From Synechococcus sp. MU1642 (GTDB taxonomy: Bacteria > Cyanobacteriota > Cyanobacteriia > PCC-6307 > Cyanobiaceae), in assembly GCF_020514115.1 (NCBI RefSeq), contig NZ_VTKZ01000001.1, forward strand, positions 367,894-431,893: a stretch of 64,000 nucleotides of DNA. The letters run 5' to 3'. The notes under the pieces were generated by a model, which was not told the DNA's origin, searched no databases, and saw nothing but the letters and a program-made list of their open reading frames with translations. Position numbers and translations under genes: made by a program. Of this stretch, positions 44,904 to 52,768 are shown in pieces (within the stretch, counting starts at the first letter, position 1; every line of letters begins with the position of its first letter).

Positions 44904-45977
44904 ATGGCAACGGTGAAGGGCGGACGGGTTGCTGTGATCGGCGCCTCCGGCTACGGCGGCCTGCAGACCATTCGTCTGCTTCAGGGCCACCCGGGGCTTT
45001 CCGTCAGCTTTCTGGGTGGTGAACGCAGTGCTGGTCAACGCTGGAGCTCCGTCTGTTCCTTCCTGCCCCTGCCGGACGACCCAACGGTGGAATCGGCGGA
45101 TCCGGATCGGATTGCGGCCTGCTCCGATTTCGCTGTACTGAGCCTCCCTAACGGCCTGGCCTGTCAGTTGGCACCACAACTGTTGGAGCGGGGTGTGCGG
45201 GTGGTGGATCTCTCCGCCGACTTCCGCTACCGCTCTCTGGAGCAGTGGCGGCAGGTCTATGCCAGGGAGGCCGGCTCCCTCAACCGTCAGGACGCTGAGC
45301 TCTGCAGCAGTGCTGTCTACGGCCTGCCGGAATGGAACGGCCCCGCCATCGCTGACGCGAAGCTTGTCGCAGCTCCCGGTTGCTTCCCCACCGCCAGCCT
45401 GCTGCCTCTGCTGCCGTTCCTTAAGCAGGGTCTGATTGAGACGAGCGGCATCATCATTGATTCCAAGACGGGCACCTCTGGCGGGGGGCGGGTGCCGAAG
45501 GAGGCGATGTTGCTGGCGGAGGCCTCGGAATCCATCTCGCCCTACGGCGTCATCGGCCATCGCCACACCTCTGAGATCGAGCAGATGGCGATGGAGGTGG
45601 CTGGCCAGGAGGTGCGGCTTCAGTTCACGCCTCACCTGGTGCCGATGGTGCGTGGTCTGCTTTCTACGGTCTATGCCCGCTTGCGCGACCCCGGACTCAC
45701 CGCGGAGGATTGCACCACGGTTCTAGATGCGATCTACCGCCACCACCCCTGCGTTGAAGTCCTGCCGGTGGGCACCTACCCCGCCACCAAGTGGGCGCGC
45801 CACACGAACCGTGCCCTGCTGTCCGTTCAGGTGGACAACCGCACGGGCCAGCTGGTGTTGATGAGTGCCATCGACAACCTGATCAAGGGCCAGGCCGGGC
45901 AGGGCGTGCAGTGCCTCAACCTGATAGCGGGTCTTGCCCCGGAGACGGGGCTGCCGTTGCAGTCGTTCTATCCCTGA
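44904..45977 (+). CDS. argC: N-acetyl-gamma-glutamyl-phosphate reductase
   Basis: NADPH-dependent reduction of N-acetylglutamyl phosphate in arginine synthesis. The 357-residue enzyme starts with [11 protein letters not shown] (NADP fold). The catalytic Cys is in [10 protein letters not shown], and [11 protein letters not shown] carries the active-site His. Another ATG at 44871 would add 11 basic residues; I prefer 44904 on family length. Convergent overlap with purN is 10 nt. Confidence 0.94.
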   Translation: MATVKGGRVAVIGASGYGGLQTIRLLQGHPGLSVSFLGGERSAGQRWSSVCSFLPLPDDPTVESADPDRIAACSDFAVLSLPNGLACQLAPQLLERGVRVVDLSADFRYRSLEQWRQVYAREAGSLNRQDAELCSSAVYGLPEWNGPAIADAKLVAAPGCFPTASLLPLLPFLKQGLIETSGIIIDSKTGTSGGGRVPKEAMLLAEASESISPYGVIGHRHTSEIEQMAMEVAGQEVRLQFTPHLVPMVRGLLSTVYARLRDPGLTAEDCTTVLDAIYRHHPCVEVLPVGTYPATKWARHTNRALLSVQVDNRTGQLVLMSAIDNLIKGQAGQGVQCLNLIAGLAPETGLPLQSFYP

Positions 45978-46609
45978 CGCCAGGTTGGCTGCAGGCCAGC
46001 CAATGCCCTGGGCAGGAGCAGATGTTCCTGCTCCTGAATCCGTTTGGCGAGCCTGGCATGGTCATCCCCTTCGAGGACTGGAACGGCGGCCTGGGCCAGG
46101 ATCGGGCCGGCATCCAGCTCCTCGGTGACGATGTGCACCGTGCAGCCGGTGAGCTTCACCCCGGCCTTGAGGGCCTGCCCGATGGCGTCCAGGCCACGGA
46201 AGCTGGGAAGCAGTGAGGGGTGGATGTTGATCAGGCGATCGGAATAGCCGCTGATCAACACATCGGTGACGATCCGCATCCACCCTGCCATCACCACCAG
46301 CTCCACCTGGTCGGTACGAAACAGGCGCACCAATTCGCCGTCTAGCTCGCGCCGGTCCTTGATCAGGCGATGGTCGAGCACCGATACGGGAATGCCGAGA
46401 CGCTCCGCACGCTGCTGGGCGCCACAGCCCGGATTGTTCACCACCAGCCGCTGGATCCTCGCGTTTAGGTCCCCCGCCTGAATCGCCAGGGCCAGGGCCT
46501 CGAAGTTGCTGCCGTTTCCGGATGCCATAACCCCCAGCTGCAGCGGGGCCTGGTCAGCTTGATTGTCGTGGCTAGGGTCAGTCAAAGCGGGGTTCGGTCC
46601 ATGTCCCAT
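45968..46609 (-). CDS. purN: Phosphoribosylglycinamide formyltransferase
   Basis: Uses 10-formyl-tetrahydrofolate to formylate GAR in purine synthesis. The frame carries Leu-Gly-Val-Met-Ala-Ser-Gly-Asn-Gly-Ser-Asn-Phe-Glu-Ala (phosphate site), Asn-Asn-Pro-Gly-Cys-Gly-Ala, and Ile-Asn-Ile-His-Pro-Ser-Leu-Leu-Pro-Ser-Phe-Arg-Gly with the catalytic Asn and His. Start at 46609 gives 213 residues with a roughly 24-residue N-terminal extension before the first strand, and overlaps the divergent ycf35-like gene by 9 nt. A start nearer the Leu-Gly-Val strand is possible. Confidence 0.9.
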   Translation of the reverse strand: MGHGPNPALTDPSHDNQADQAPLQLGVMASGNGSNFEALALAIQAGDLNARIQRLVVNNPGCGAQQRAERLGIPVSVLDHRLIKDRRELDGELVRLFRTDQVELVVMAGWMRIVTDVLISGYSDRLINIHPSLLPSFRGLDAIGQALKAGVKLTGCTVHIVTEELDAGPILAQAAVPVLEGDDHARLAKRIQEQEHLLLPRALAGLQPTWRQG

Positions 46610-46951
46610 CTCTCCATCCTGCCGACTGTCTTCACCGACCTCGAGCGTCTGGTTCAGGCCCTTTGTGATGAGGGCTTCAAGGTGGAGCGAACGACCGAAT
46701 TGCAGGGGTTCGCGGACGACTCCCATTCCGTTGATGTGCTCGCGTTTCAGGGCTCAGCCATGCCCCTGGGGTGGACCCAGCGAGAGAATGGAGCGATCGT
46801 GATGCATGGCGACATTCAGCGAATCAGCCACCAGCCGGGGCTTGAACAGCGCTTGCAGAGACTGACCCGCCGCTACGCCCTGCTCCATGCCATCGACCAG
46901 GTGCGCCTTGATGACATGGGTTCCGCGAAACTGATTGTGCAGACCCACTGA
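46601..46951 (+). CDS. ycf35: Ycf35-like DUF1257 protein
   Basis: A 116-residue soluble protein of the DUF1257/Ycf35 family found in cyanobacteria and some algal plastids. The start Met-Ser-His-Leu-Ser-Ile-Leu-Pro-Thr-Val-Phe-Thr-Asp-Leu-Glu-Arg-Leu matches the family, whose proteins begin Met-Ser-His-Phe. Beta/alpha pattern, no membrane segment. Function unknown. It precedes the M61 peptidase gene by 1 nt, so they are probably co-translated. Confidence 0.84.
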   Translation: MSHLSILPTVFTDLERLVQALCDEGFKVERTTELQGFADDSHSVDVLAFQGSAMPLGWTQRENGAIVMHGDIQRISHQPGLEQRLQRLTRRYALLHAIDQVRLDDMGSAKLIVQTH

Positions 46952-46952
46952 C

Positions 46953-48650
46953 GTGTTCGAACCGGTTCAGATCCGGCTCGATCTGAGCCATCCCCAAACC
47001 CAGACCATCTCGGTGTCCATCCAGTGGACACCGCAGACCCATCGTCAGACCTTCCAGCTGCCGGTCTGGACGCCGGGTTCCTACACCGTGCGTGATCACG
47101 CCCAACACCTGCACAGCCTGCAGCTGCATGCCAACAGAGAGGAGCTTCCGGTGCGTCGCACGGCGCCGCACCAATGGCTCTGCGATCTGCCGGATCTGAG
47201 CCCGCTCACGCTCAACTATCAGGTTGAGGCACGGGATCTGACCGTCCGTACCGGGTTGCTGGATCCCGATTTCGCCTCGCTCTGCCTTGCCGCAGTGGCA
47301 ATGGAGATCGACGGCTGCCGCTGGTCAACGCACCACGTTGTCGTGACGGCCCCACAGCACTGGAGTGTGCATCTGCCGCTGGAGGCCAGTGCTGAGGGCT
47401 GGGTCGCTGCTGATTTCGATGCTCTCGTGGACAGCCCGCTGCATGCGGGGCCCTTTCAGGCGGAACCCTTCACGGTGGAGGGCAAGAACCATGAGCTGCT
47501 GCTAATCGGCACGCCGCCGATGGGTTGGCCGCCGAGCTTTATCAGCGACATTGAGAACGTGTGCAGCGCTGCCTGTCGCTTGCTGGGAACTCCACCTCCG
47601 GCGGGAGATCGCTACCAGCTGGTTCTGCAACTGCTCGATCAGGGCTATGGCGGCCTGGAACACGATCACAGTGCTGTGTTGCAGTTCAGTTGGTCGGCCC
47701 TTGCCAAGCCCAAGGGCTACCGGCAGCTGTTGCAGTTGATCGGCCATGAATATCTGCATCAGTGGAATGTGCGGCGGCTGCGCCCTGTTGAGCTGCGGCC
47801 CTACGACTACGGGCAGGCGGTGATCACCGAAGGCCTCTGGTTTGCCGAGGGAATCACCAGCTACTTCGACCTCAGCCTGCCCCTGCTGGCGGGGTGTTCG
47901 GATCGGCCGACTCTGCTCAAGGATCTGGGGGAAGAGCTTTCCATCGTGCTGATGTCACCCGGCTGTTCGGTCCAGTCGCTGGCGGCCAGTGCCCGTGAGG
48001 CGTGGATCAAGCTTTACAAGGCGACGCCAGCCTCTCGGGACAGCCAGATCAGCTACTACCGCCTCGGTGCTGCGGTGGCCTTCTGCTTGGATGTCCGCCT
48101 GCGGCGGCGCGGCCACTCCATGGCCGCGATCCTGCGGGAGTTGTGGCAGGGCCCCGGCCGTCAGGCCCGTGGCTACTGCCGTGATGACCTCAAGGCCGCC
48201 CTGGCTCCATGGGATGCCGAACTTCCGATGGATCTGGATCAATGGTTGGACCAGCCCGAGGCCCTTCCCCTCCTTGATTGCGTGGAGGCTCTGGGGCTGC
48301 GTATGGACCCTGTGCCGCTTAAGCATCCCGACCACGGACTCACTCTCAAGGATGCTCAGGGTGCCGCTTTGATTCAAAGGGTGCGGCGGGACAGTCCCGG
48401 CCAAGTGGCCGGGCTTGTGGTGGGCGATGAGCTGTTGGCGATCAACGGCTACCGGGTGCGTCGCAGCAGTGACCTTTCAGTTCTGCTTGAGAGGCAGAAG
48501 TGTGTACGCGTCACCTATTCACGACGCAGCCTGCTCAAGGAGACCCAGCTTTCCCCCGATACCGGTGTGGACCATTGGGTGTTGGATTGGGATCCTGGGT
48601 GCACAACGGAACAACGGCGGTTGCGGGATCGATGGTTCGAGATCGTTTAA
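46953..48650 (+). CDS. M61 family metallopeptidase with PDZ domain
   Basis: A 565-residue cytoplasmic peptidase related to glycyl aminopeptidase. Zinc site His-Glu-Tyr-Leu-His at about residues 265-269 with the third ligand Glu in Trp-Phe-Ala-Glu-Gly-Ile-Thr (about 299). The substrate N-terminus motif Gly-Gly-Leu-Glu-His lies upstream. A PDZ domain occupies about 450-530 (Arg-Arg-Asp-Ser-Pro-Gly-Gln-Val-Ala-Gly-Leu-Val-Val-Gly-Asp-Glu-Leu). I use GTG 46953, 1 nt after the ycf35 stop, since upstream codons are inside that gene; TTG 46935 is the longer alternative. Confidence 0.9.
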   Translation: MFEPVQIRLDLSHPQTQTISVSIQWTPQTHRQTFQLPVWTPGSYTVRDHAQHLHSLQLHANREELPVRRTAPHQWLCDLPDLSPLTLNYQVEARDLTVRTGLLDPDFASLCLAAVAMEIDGCRWSTHHVVVTAPQHWSVHLPLEASAEGWVAADFDALVDSPLHAGPFQAEPFTVEGKNHELLLIGTPPMGWPPSFISDIENVCSAACRLLGTPPPAGDRYQLVLQLLDQGYGGLEHDHSAVLQFSWSALAKPKGYRQLLQLIGHEYLHQWNVRRLRPVELRPYDYGQAVITEGLWFAEGITSYFDLSLPLLAGCSDRPTLLKDLGEELSIVLMSPGCSVQSLAASAREAWIKLYKATPASRDSQISYYRLGAAVAFCLDVRLRRRGHSMAAILRELWQGPGRQARGYCRDDLKAALAPWDAELPMDLDQWLDQPEALPLLDCVEALGLRMDPVPLKHPDHGLTLKDAQGAALIQRVRRDSPGQVAGLVVGDELLAINGYRVRRSSDLSVLLERQKCVRVTYSRRSLLKETQLSPDTGVDHWVLDWDPGCTTEQRRLRDRWFEIV

Positions 48651-49519
48651 GCCCTTGCTGGAGCGGTGTCTTGAACCGCGTTAATGAGCACCGGTCGCTC
48701 GCGATCAGCGTTGCTGCTGCGGGGGCGTTGGCTCTTGGATTGACCGGCTGGGTGTTGATGGATCAAGAGGAGCTGTCCCCCGTGGTGATGGAACGCGGTC
48801 GCCAACGGGAGGACAACCCCTCCTCATCGTTGCCTTTGCCGCCGAAGTCGCGCTCCTGGCTGTCGCCACTGGCCCGCCAGTGCTCGGGTGTGGACACCAC
48901 TTTGCGGTCGCGTTTAAACCAGCTCGAAGCCCGCTCGAGTTCCTGGCGGGCCTTCGTGAAGATCGATCCCACCAATTTTGGTGAGCGCTACGACAAGGAT
49001 GCCTACGGCCGTGTGATTGATGCCACGCCGCGGGTGGTGGTGCTGCACGAAACCGTCTATCCGCTGAGCTCCGCCTTAAACACCTTCATGACGCCCCACA
49101 CGCGGGATGAAGATCAAGTGAGCTATCACACGTTGGTGGGCCAGGACGGGCGCGTTGTTGATCTGGTGGACCCGTTAAGTCGTGCCTACGGCGCGGGTTA
49201 TTCCGCCTTCCTGGGGGAGTGGGCGATCACCAACAAAAAGATCAAGGGCTCCGTTAACAACTTTGCCTTGCACCTGAGCCTGGAAACCCCGCTGTCAGGG
49301 GCGAATGCCTATGGCTCTCATACGGGCTACACCACCCAGCAATACGACGCGTTGGCTTTGGTGTTGTCCGGTTGGATCCGCTCCTTCAATCTGCCGCCGG
49401 CGTCGATCACCACCCATCGTCATGTTGATCTGGGCGGAGAACGCGGTGATCCGCGCAGTTTTGACTGGTCGAAACTGCAGAAGCGACTCGCTGCCCTCGG
49501 GGACCTCTGCGTGAGCTGA
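48632..49519 (+). CDS. N-acetylmuramoyl-L-alanine amidase (Amidase_2), membrane-anchored
   Basis: A 295-residue peptidoglycan amidase. One hydrophobic helix (about residues 22-43) would act as signal anchor. A low-complexity linker follows, then an amidase domain from about 120: Val-Val-Leu-His-Glu-Thr-Val, Ser-Tyr-His-Thr-Leu-Val-Gly-Gln-Asp-Gly-Arg, Leu-His-Leu-Ser-Leu-Glu-Thr, and Thr-Thr-His-Arg-His-Val-Asp-Leu-Gly. Zinc ligands are probably the first and last of these histidines. ATG 48632 overlaps the M61 gene by 19 nt; TTG 48671 is an alternative start nearer the helix. Confidence 0.84.
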   Translation: MVRDRLSPCWSGVLNRVNEHRSLAISVAAAGALALGLTGWVLMDQEELSPVVMERGRQREDNPSSSLPLPPKSRSWLSPLARQCSGVDTTLRSRLNQLEARSSSWRAFVKIDPTNFGERYDKDAYGRVIDATPRVVVLHETVYPLSSALNTFMTPHTRDEDQVSYHTLVGQDGRVVDLVDPLSRAYGAGYSAFLGEWAITNKKIKGSVNNFALHLSLETPLSGANAYGSHTGYTTQQYDALALVLSGWIRSFNLPPASITTHRHVDLGGERGDPRSFDWSKLQKRLAALGDLCVS

Positions 49520-49555
49520 AGCGTCGTTAGCGTTCGGTATCTGTTCAGTGCGTCG

Positions 49556-49795
49556 TTGACAACGCTCACCAGCGAAGATCTCGATCGGATCATTGAAATG
49601 GCCTGGGAAGACCGGACTCCCTTCGAGGCGATTGAATTTCAATTCGGACTCTCCGAGCCGCAGGTGATTGCTGTGATGCGGCAACAGATGAAAGCGTCGT
49701 CGTTCAAGCTCTGGCGCAAGCGGGTGAGTGGTCGCAAAACCAAACACGCCGCCACCAGCCGCTCCGATCGGTTCCGCGCGAGCTGCCATAAGTGA
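49556..49795 (+). CDS. DUF2805/TIGR03643 family small protein
   Basis: A 79-residue basic protein with the family start Leu-Thr-Ser-Glu-Asp-Leu-Asp-Arg-Ile-Ile-Glu-Met-Ala-Trp-Glu-Asp-Arg-Thr-Pro-Phe and the middle Phe-Gly-Leu-Ser-Glu-Pro-Gln-Val-Ile-Ala-Val-Met-Arg. This is a helix-turn-helix-like pattern, and Leu-Trp-Arg-Lys-Arg-Val-Ser-Gly-Arg-Lys-Thr-Lys at the end could touch nucleic acid. Start is TTG 49556; no ATG fits. Like the DUF2256 protein at 9954 it belongs to a tiny conserved family without known function. Confidence 0.83.
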   Translation: MTTLTSEDLDRIIEMAWEDRTPFEAIEFQFGLSEPQVIAVMRQQMKASSFKLWRKRVSGRKTKHAATSRSDRFRASCHK

Positions 49796-49812
49796 TTGCA
49801 TTTTGCGTCGGT

Positions 49813-50111
49813 TCAGCGAAAGACTTCACGCAGGATTTCCTCCGCAAGACCCACCGGAATCACGCCTGGTGGGACGTTGGCAGGCGAGCTGCGGAAACTT
49901 GGGCCTGAGATCAGACATGCAGCCATTTGACCCATGGCTCCACCCAGAGGGCCGAGATCAGCTCTGGATTGGGGATGAGCGGTGAAGGCCCTGACGCAGC
50001 CATAGAAATCCCTGGCGTCCTTGCACTGGGCAGCCACCTCGGCATCGACCTGAGCCAATACTCGGTTGGGAACAGCAGGCCAAACGCAATCGGTATCAGG
50101 AGTTGTTTCAT
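49813..50111 (-). pseudogene. Frameshifted gene for a small exported Cys-containing protein
   Basis: ATG at 50109-50111 starts a signal peptide (Lys-Gln-Leu-Leu-Ile-Pro-Ile-Ala-Phe-Gly-Leu-Leu-Phe-Pro) in one frame. In the neighbouring frame, from about 50070 on, comes the natural continuation: Val-Leu-Ala-Gln-Val-Asp-Ala-Glu-Val-Ala-Ala-Gln-Cys-Lys-Asp-Ala-Arg-Asp-Phe-Tyr, then Gly-Cys-Val-Arg-Ala-Phe-Thr, to TGA at 49813. Neither frame alone gives a sensible whole. A one-base indel near 50060-50075 would join them. A longer open frame starting at 50199 uses the second part but gives an unconvincing N terminus. Confidence 0.6.
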
Positions 50112-50190
50112 CGATTTTCCGTGTTGGATCGATGAAACGACAACCATTAATTATCAGTCCCCCTGTCGGGAGATCTTTGGTGAGGCTTTT

Positions 50191-50230
50191 ATCCCTCATC
50201 TGAGGGATGAGGGATGAGGGAACGAGGGAT
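50191..50230. repeat. GAGGGAT heptamer repeats with inverted copy
   Basis: The motif GAGGGAT or GAGGGA occurs four times in 28 nt (about 50202-50230), three of them at an exact 7-nt period. ATCCCTCATC at 50191-50200 is the perfect inverse of GATGAGGGAT at 50206-50215, so the block can form a hairpin. It lies between a frameshifted gene and a secreted protein gene. Confidence 0.7.
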
Positions 50231-50272
50231 TGGATCGGCCTCTGCCAACAGACAAGTCCTCCCCGTGGAGTT

Positions 50273-51043
50273 TTAAACAGTGATGTACGGATTCGGTTGA
50301 TGAAAGCCGTAAATCAACCCATGCAGTTCAGGGTCTTGCATGTAGCCCAGCACCCGCGCCGGGTAATCCGATTTTCCGTTATGCAGATACGTGAGGGTGG
50401 CAATCGCCTTGGCATCGAGATACGAGCGACTTGCTTGCAGCATCAAGTTGTCCGGCAGACCCAGAGCCAACTTCAGCCGTTGGAACTTCGCCGCCAGCAG
50501 GGTGATGTTCATCTTGGGGTCCAGCAGTTGATTGCGAGCCCATGTGATTTCTTCCGGCGTTGGGTTCTCGGAAAGTCGCTTTTGATGAATGAGCTCAGCA
50601 ATGCCGAGCTGTGCAAGGCCATGGGTCTTCACCAGGCCGGAGTGGGCAATGAAGGGTAGGCTCTCTCCCGGCTTGGAGTGCTGTATCTCGTCGAAGAGAA
50701 CGGCCGTGATCAACATCGGATTCACCTGATGCGCCGCTGCTTCGCGCAGGATCACCGGTTTGAGCTTCCGTAGGCGATTCAAGGTTGATGAGCGCAGCGG
50801 TTTGAGCTGATCGATGCTGCTTGTGAACAACTGGGCCAGCTGCGTCTGAGGGCCGTGAACCCCGAAGCGCCTTTGGAGCAGCTTCAGTTCCTGCGGTGTG
50901 AAGTCGGTCGGCTCGAGCCTGTCTTGCCCCATCACACGCAAATGATCTTGACGCTCAGCGACTGGCTGTGACCACTGACTGACCAGCAAGAGGCTCGCTG
51001 CCATCGCCAGCAGCCCAGTGGTAAGTCGCAGTGGCTCAGCCAT
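50273..51043 (-). CDS. Exported or anchored protein, lytic-transglycosylase-like/DUF1402-like
   Basis: A 256-residue protein with an N-terminal hydrophobic helix (residues 8-22) as signal or anchor. The core has Ile-Leu-Arg-Glu-Ala-Ala-Ala-His-Gln-Val-Asn-Pro-Met-Leu-Ile-Thr-Ala-Val-Leu and Phe-Asp-Glu, reminiscent of goose-type lysozyme/transglycosylase helices where the Glu is catalytic. Later, Leu-Leu-Ala-Ala-Lys-Phe-Gln-Arg and Ala-Ile-Ala-Thr-Leu-Thr-Tyr-Leu-His-Asn-Gly fit the same fold. Assignment is by pattern. The amidase gene at 48632 makes a peptidoglycan role plausible. Confidence 0.65.
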   Translation of the reverse strand: MAEPLRLTTGLLAMAASLLLVSQWSQPVAERQDHLRVMGQDRLEPTDFTPQELKLLQRRFGVHGPQTQLAQLFTSSIDQLKPLRSSTLNRLRKLKPVILREAAAHQVNPMLITAVLFDEIQHSKPGESLPFIAHSGLVKTHGLAQLGIAELIHQKRLSENPTPEEITWARNQLLDPKMNITLLAAKFQRLKLALGLPDNLMLQASRSYLDAKAIATLTYLHNGKSDYPARVLGYMQDPELHGLIYGFHQPNPYITV

Positions 51044-51158
51044 GGGGGCTGGAAATGGGGTCTACGGAATGTGACATGAAACTAGCCGGGGTGTCCTTTT
51101 GCGTGGGCATCCCGTCAGATTCTGGATACGTTCGGCAGGACCGCATCGTTCGCCCGGC

Positions 51159-52757
51159 ATGAGCTTTCCGGATTTCAACGCTTCCGACGCTCATATTCAG
51201 TGGCAACGGTTCTGCGACCTCGGCTGGTATCACGATGATCTGGGCGTCTGGCTCGACATCAGCCGGATGCACTTGAACGCCGCAGACCTGCAGGCTCTGC
51301 AGCCGCGGATGGACAAGGCTTTCGCTGCTATGCAGGAGCTGGAAGCCGGTGCAATCGCCAATCCAGATGAGCAGCGCCAGGTTGGTCACTACTGGCTGCG
51401 CACCCCCGAACTCGCCCCTTCCTCAGAGCTGCAGCACCACATCTCCAGGGAAATCGATCTGATCGCGGCCTTCGGGCGCGATGTGATTAATGGAACGATC
51501 AAGGCGCCCAACGGCGAAACCTTCACCGATGTGCTCTGGATCGGCATCGGCGGTAGTGGTCTGGGCCCCGCCTTGATGATCAAGGCCCTGCAGAACCCAG
51601 GCGAGGGTCTCCCTTTCCATTTCTTCGACAACGTCGACCCCGACGGGATGAGCAACGTCCTGGCAGGGTTGCAGGATCGTCTTGACCGCACCCTGGTGGT
51701 GACGGTGAGCAAGTCTGGGGGCACCCCAGAACCCCACCTCGGCATGGAGCAGGCCCGCCATCGACTCGAGGCCGCTGGTGGCCAGTGGGCCGGTCAGGCC
51801 GTTGCCGTGACGATGCTCGACAGCAAGCTGGATCAGCAGGCTCAGGCCGAGGGGTGGCTCAAGCGCTTTGACATGTTCGATTGGGTGGGTGGCCGCACCA
51901 GCATCACCAGTGCTGTTGGTCTGCTTCCCGGTGCCCTGATCGGTTGCGATATCCGCGACTTCCTCGCCGGCGCATCTCAGATGGATGCCGCCACCCGCGC
52001 AGCGAATCTGCGTCGCAATCCAGCGGCCCTGATGGCCGCCTCCTGGTATGTGGCCGGTGATGGTCGCGGTCAGCGTGACATGGTTGTTCTGCCCTACCGC
52101 GATCGCCTTGAGGTGTTCAGCCGCTACCTCCAGCAGCTGGTGATGGAATCCCTGGGCAAGCGCCTGAATCGCAACGGTGAGGTTGTTCACCAGGGCATCG
52201 CTGTTTACGGCAACAAAGGCTCCACTGACCAGCACGCCTATGTGCAGCAACTGCGCGATGGTGTCGACAACTTCTTCGCCACGTTCATCGAGGTGCTTGA
52301 GGACGTGAACGATATCCCCACGATTGACGGAGAATGCCCCGGCGACTTTCTCGATGGTTTCCTGCAGGGCACCCGCTCAGCCCTCAGTGAGGGTGGGCGC
52401 CAGAGCATGACGATCAGCATGCGCCGCTTTGATGCACGCCGTCTCGGTGCCCTCATCGCTCTGTTCGAGCGCGCCGTCGGTCTCTATGGCGAACTTGTGA
52501 ACATCAACGCCTACCACCAGCCCGGCGTTGAAGCCGGCAAGAAGGCGGCGGCGGTGATTCTCGACTTGCAAGTCCGTGTTGAGGCGATCCTGGCCGACGG
52601 TGTGGCCCGTTCCGCCGATGAGATCCGCCTGGCCCTCGGGGATGGCACCGACGAATCCATCTTCTGGATCCTGCGTCACCTCACCGGCAACCAACGCGGT
52701 TTCTGTGCTCAGGGCGACTGGAGCCAGCCCGCCTCGATGCGCTTCAGCAAAGGCTGA
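51159..52757 (+). CDS. pgi: Glucose-6-phosphate isomerase
   Basis: Interconverts glucose 6-phosphate and fructose 6-phosphate. The 532-residue protein is of cyanobacterial length. It has two SIS domains with Ile-Gly-Ile-Gly-Gly-Ser-Gly-Leu-Gly-Pro, Thr-Val-Ser-Lys-Ser-Gly-Gly-Thr-Pro-Glu, and the signature Tyr-Gly-Asn-Lys-Gly-Ser-Thr-Asp-Gln-His-Ala with the catalytic His. I start at Met-Ser-Phe-Pro-Asp-Phe (51159). The stop is 11 nt from the leuS stop. Confidence 0.95.
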   Translation: MSFPDFNASDAHIQWQRFCDLGWYHDDLGVWLDISRMHLNAADLQALQPRMDKAFAAMQELEAGAIANPDEQRQVGHYWLRTPELAPSSELQHHISREIDLIAAFGRDVINGTIKAPNGETFTDVLWIGIGGSGLGPALMIKALQNPGEGLPFHFFDNVDPDGMSNVLAGLQDRLDRTLVVTVSKSGGTPEPHLGMEQARHRLEAAGGQWAGQAVAVTMLDSKLDQQAQAEGWLKRFDMFDWVGGRTSITSAVGLLPGALIGCDIRDFLAGASQMDAATRAANLRRNPAALMAASWYVAGDGRGQRDMVVLPYRDRLEVFSRYLQQLVMESLGKRLNRNGEVVHQGIAVYGNKGSTDQHAYVQQLRDGVDNFFATFIEVLEDVNDIPTIDGECPGDFLDGFLQGTRSALSEGGRQSMTISMRRFDARRLGALIALFERAVGLYGELVNINAYHQPGVEAGKKAAAVILDLQVRVEAILADGVARSADEIRLALGDGTDESIFWILRHLTGNQRGFCAQGDWSQPASMRFSKG

Positions 52758-52768
52758 TCCTCCTTGGC

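Noticed and set aside
50112..50199. N-terminal extension using ATG 50199 for the frameshifted gene
   Set aside because: The added residues do not form a signal peptide, whereas the neighbouring frame has a clear one.
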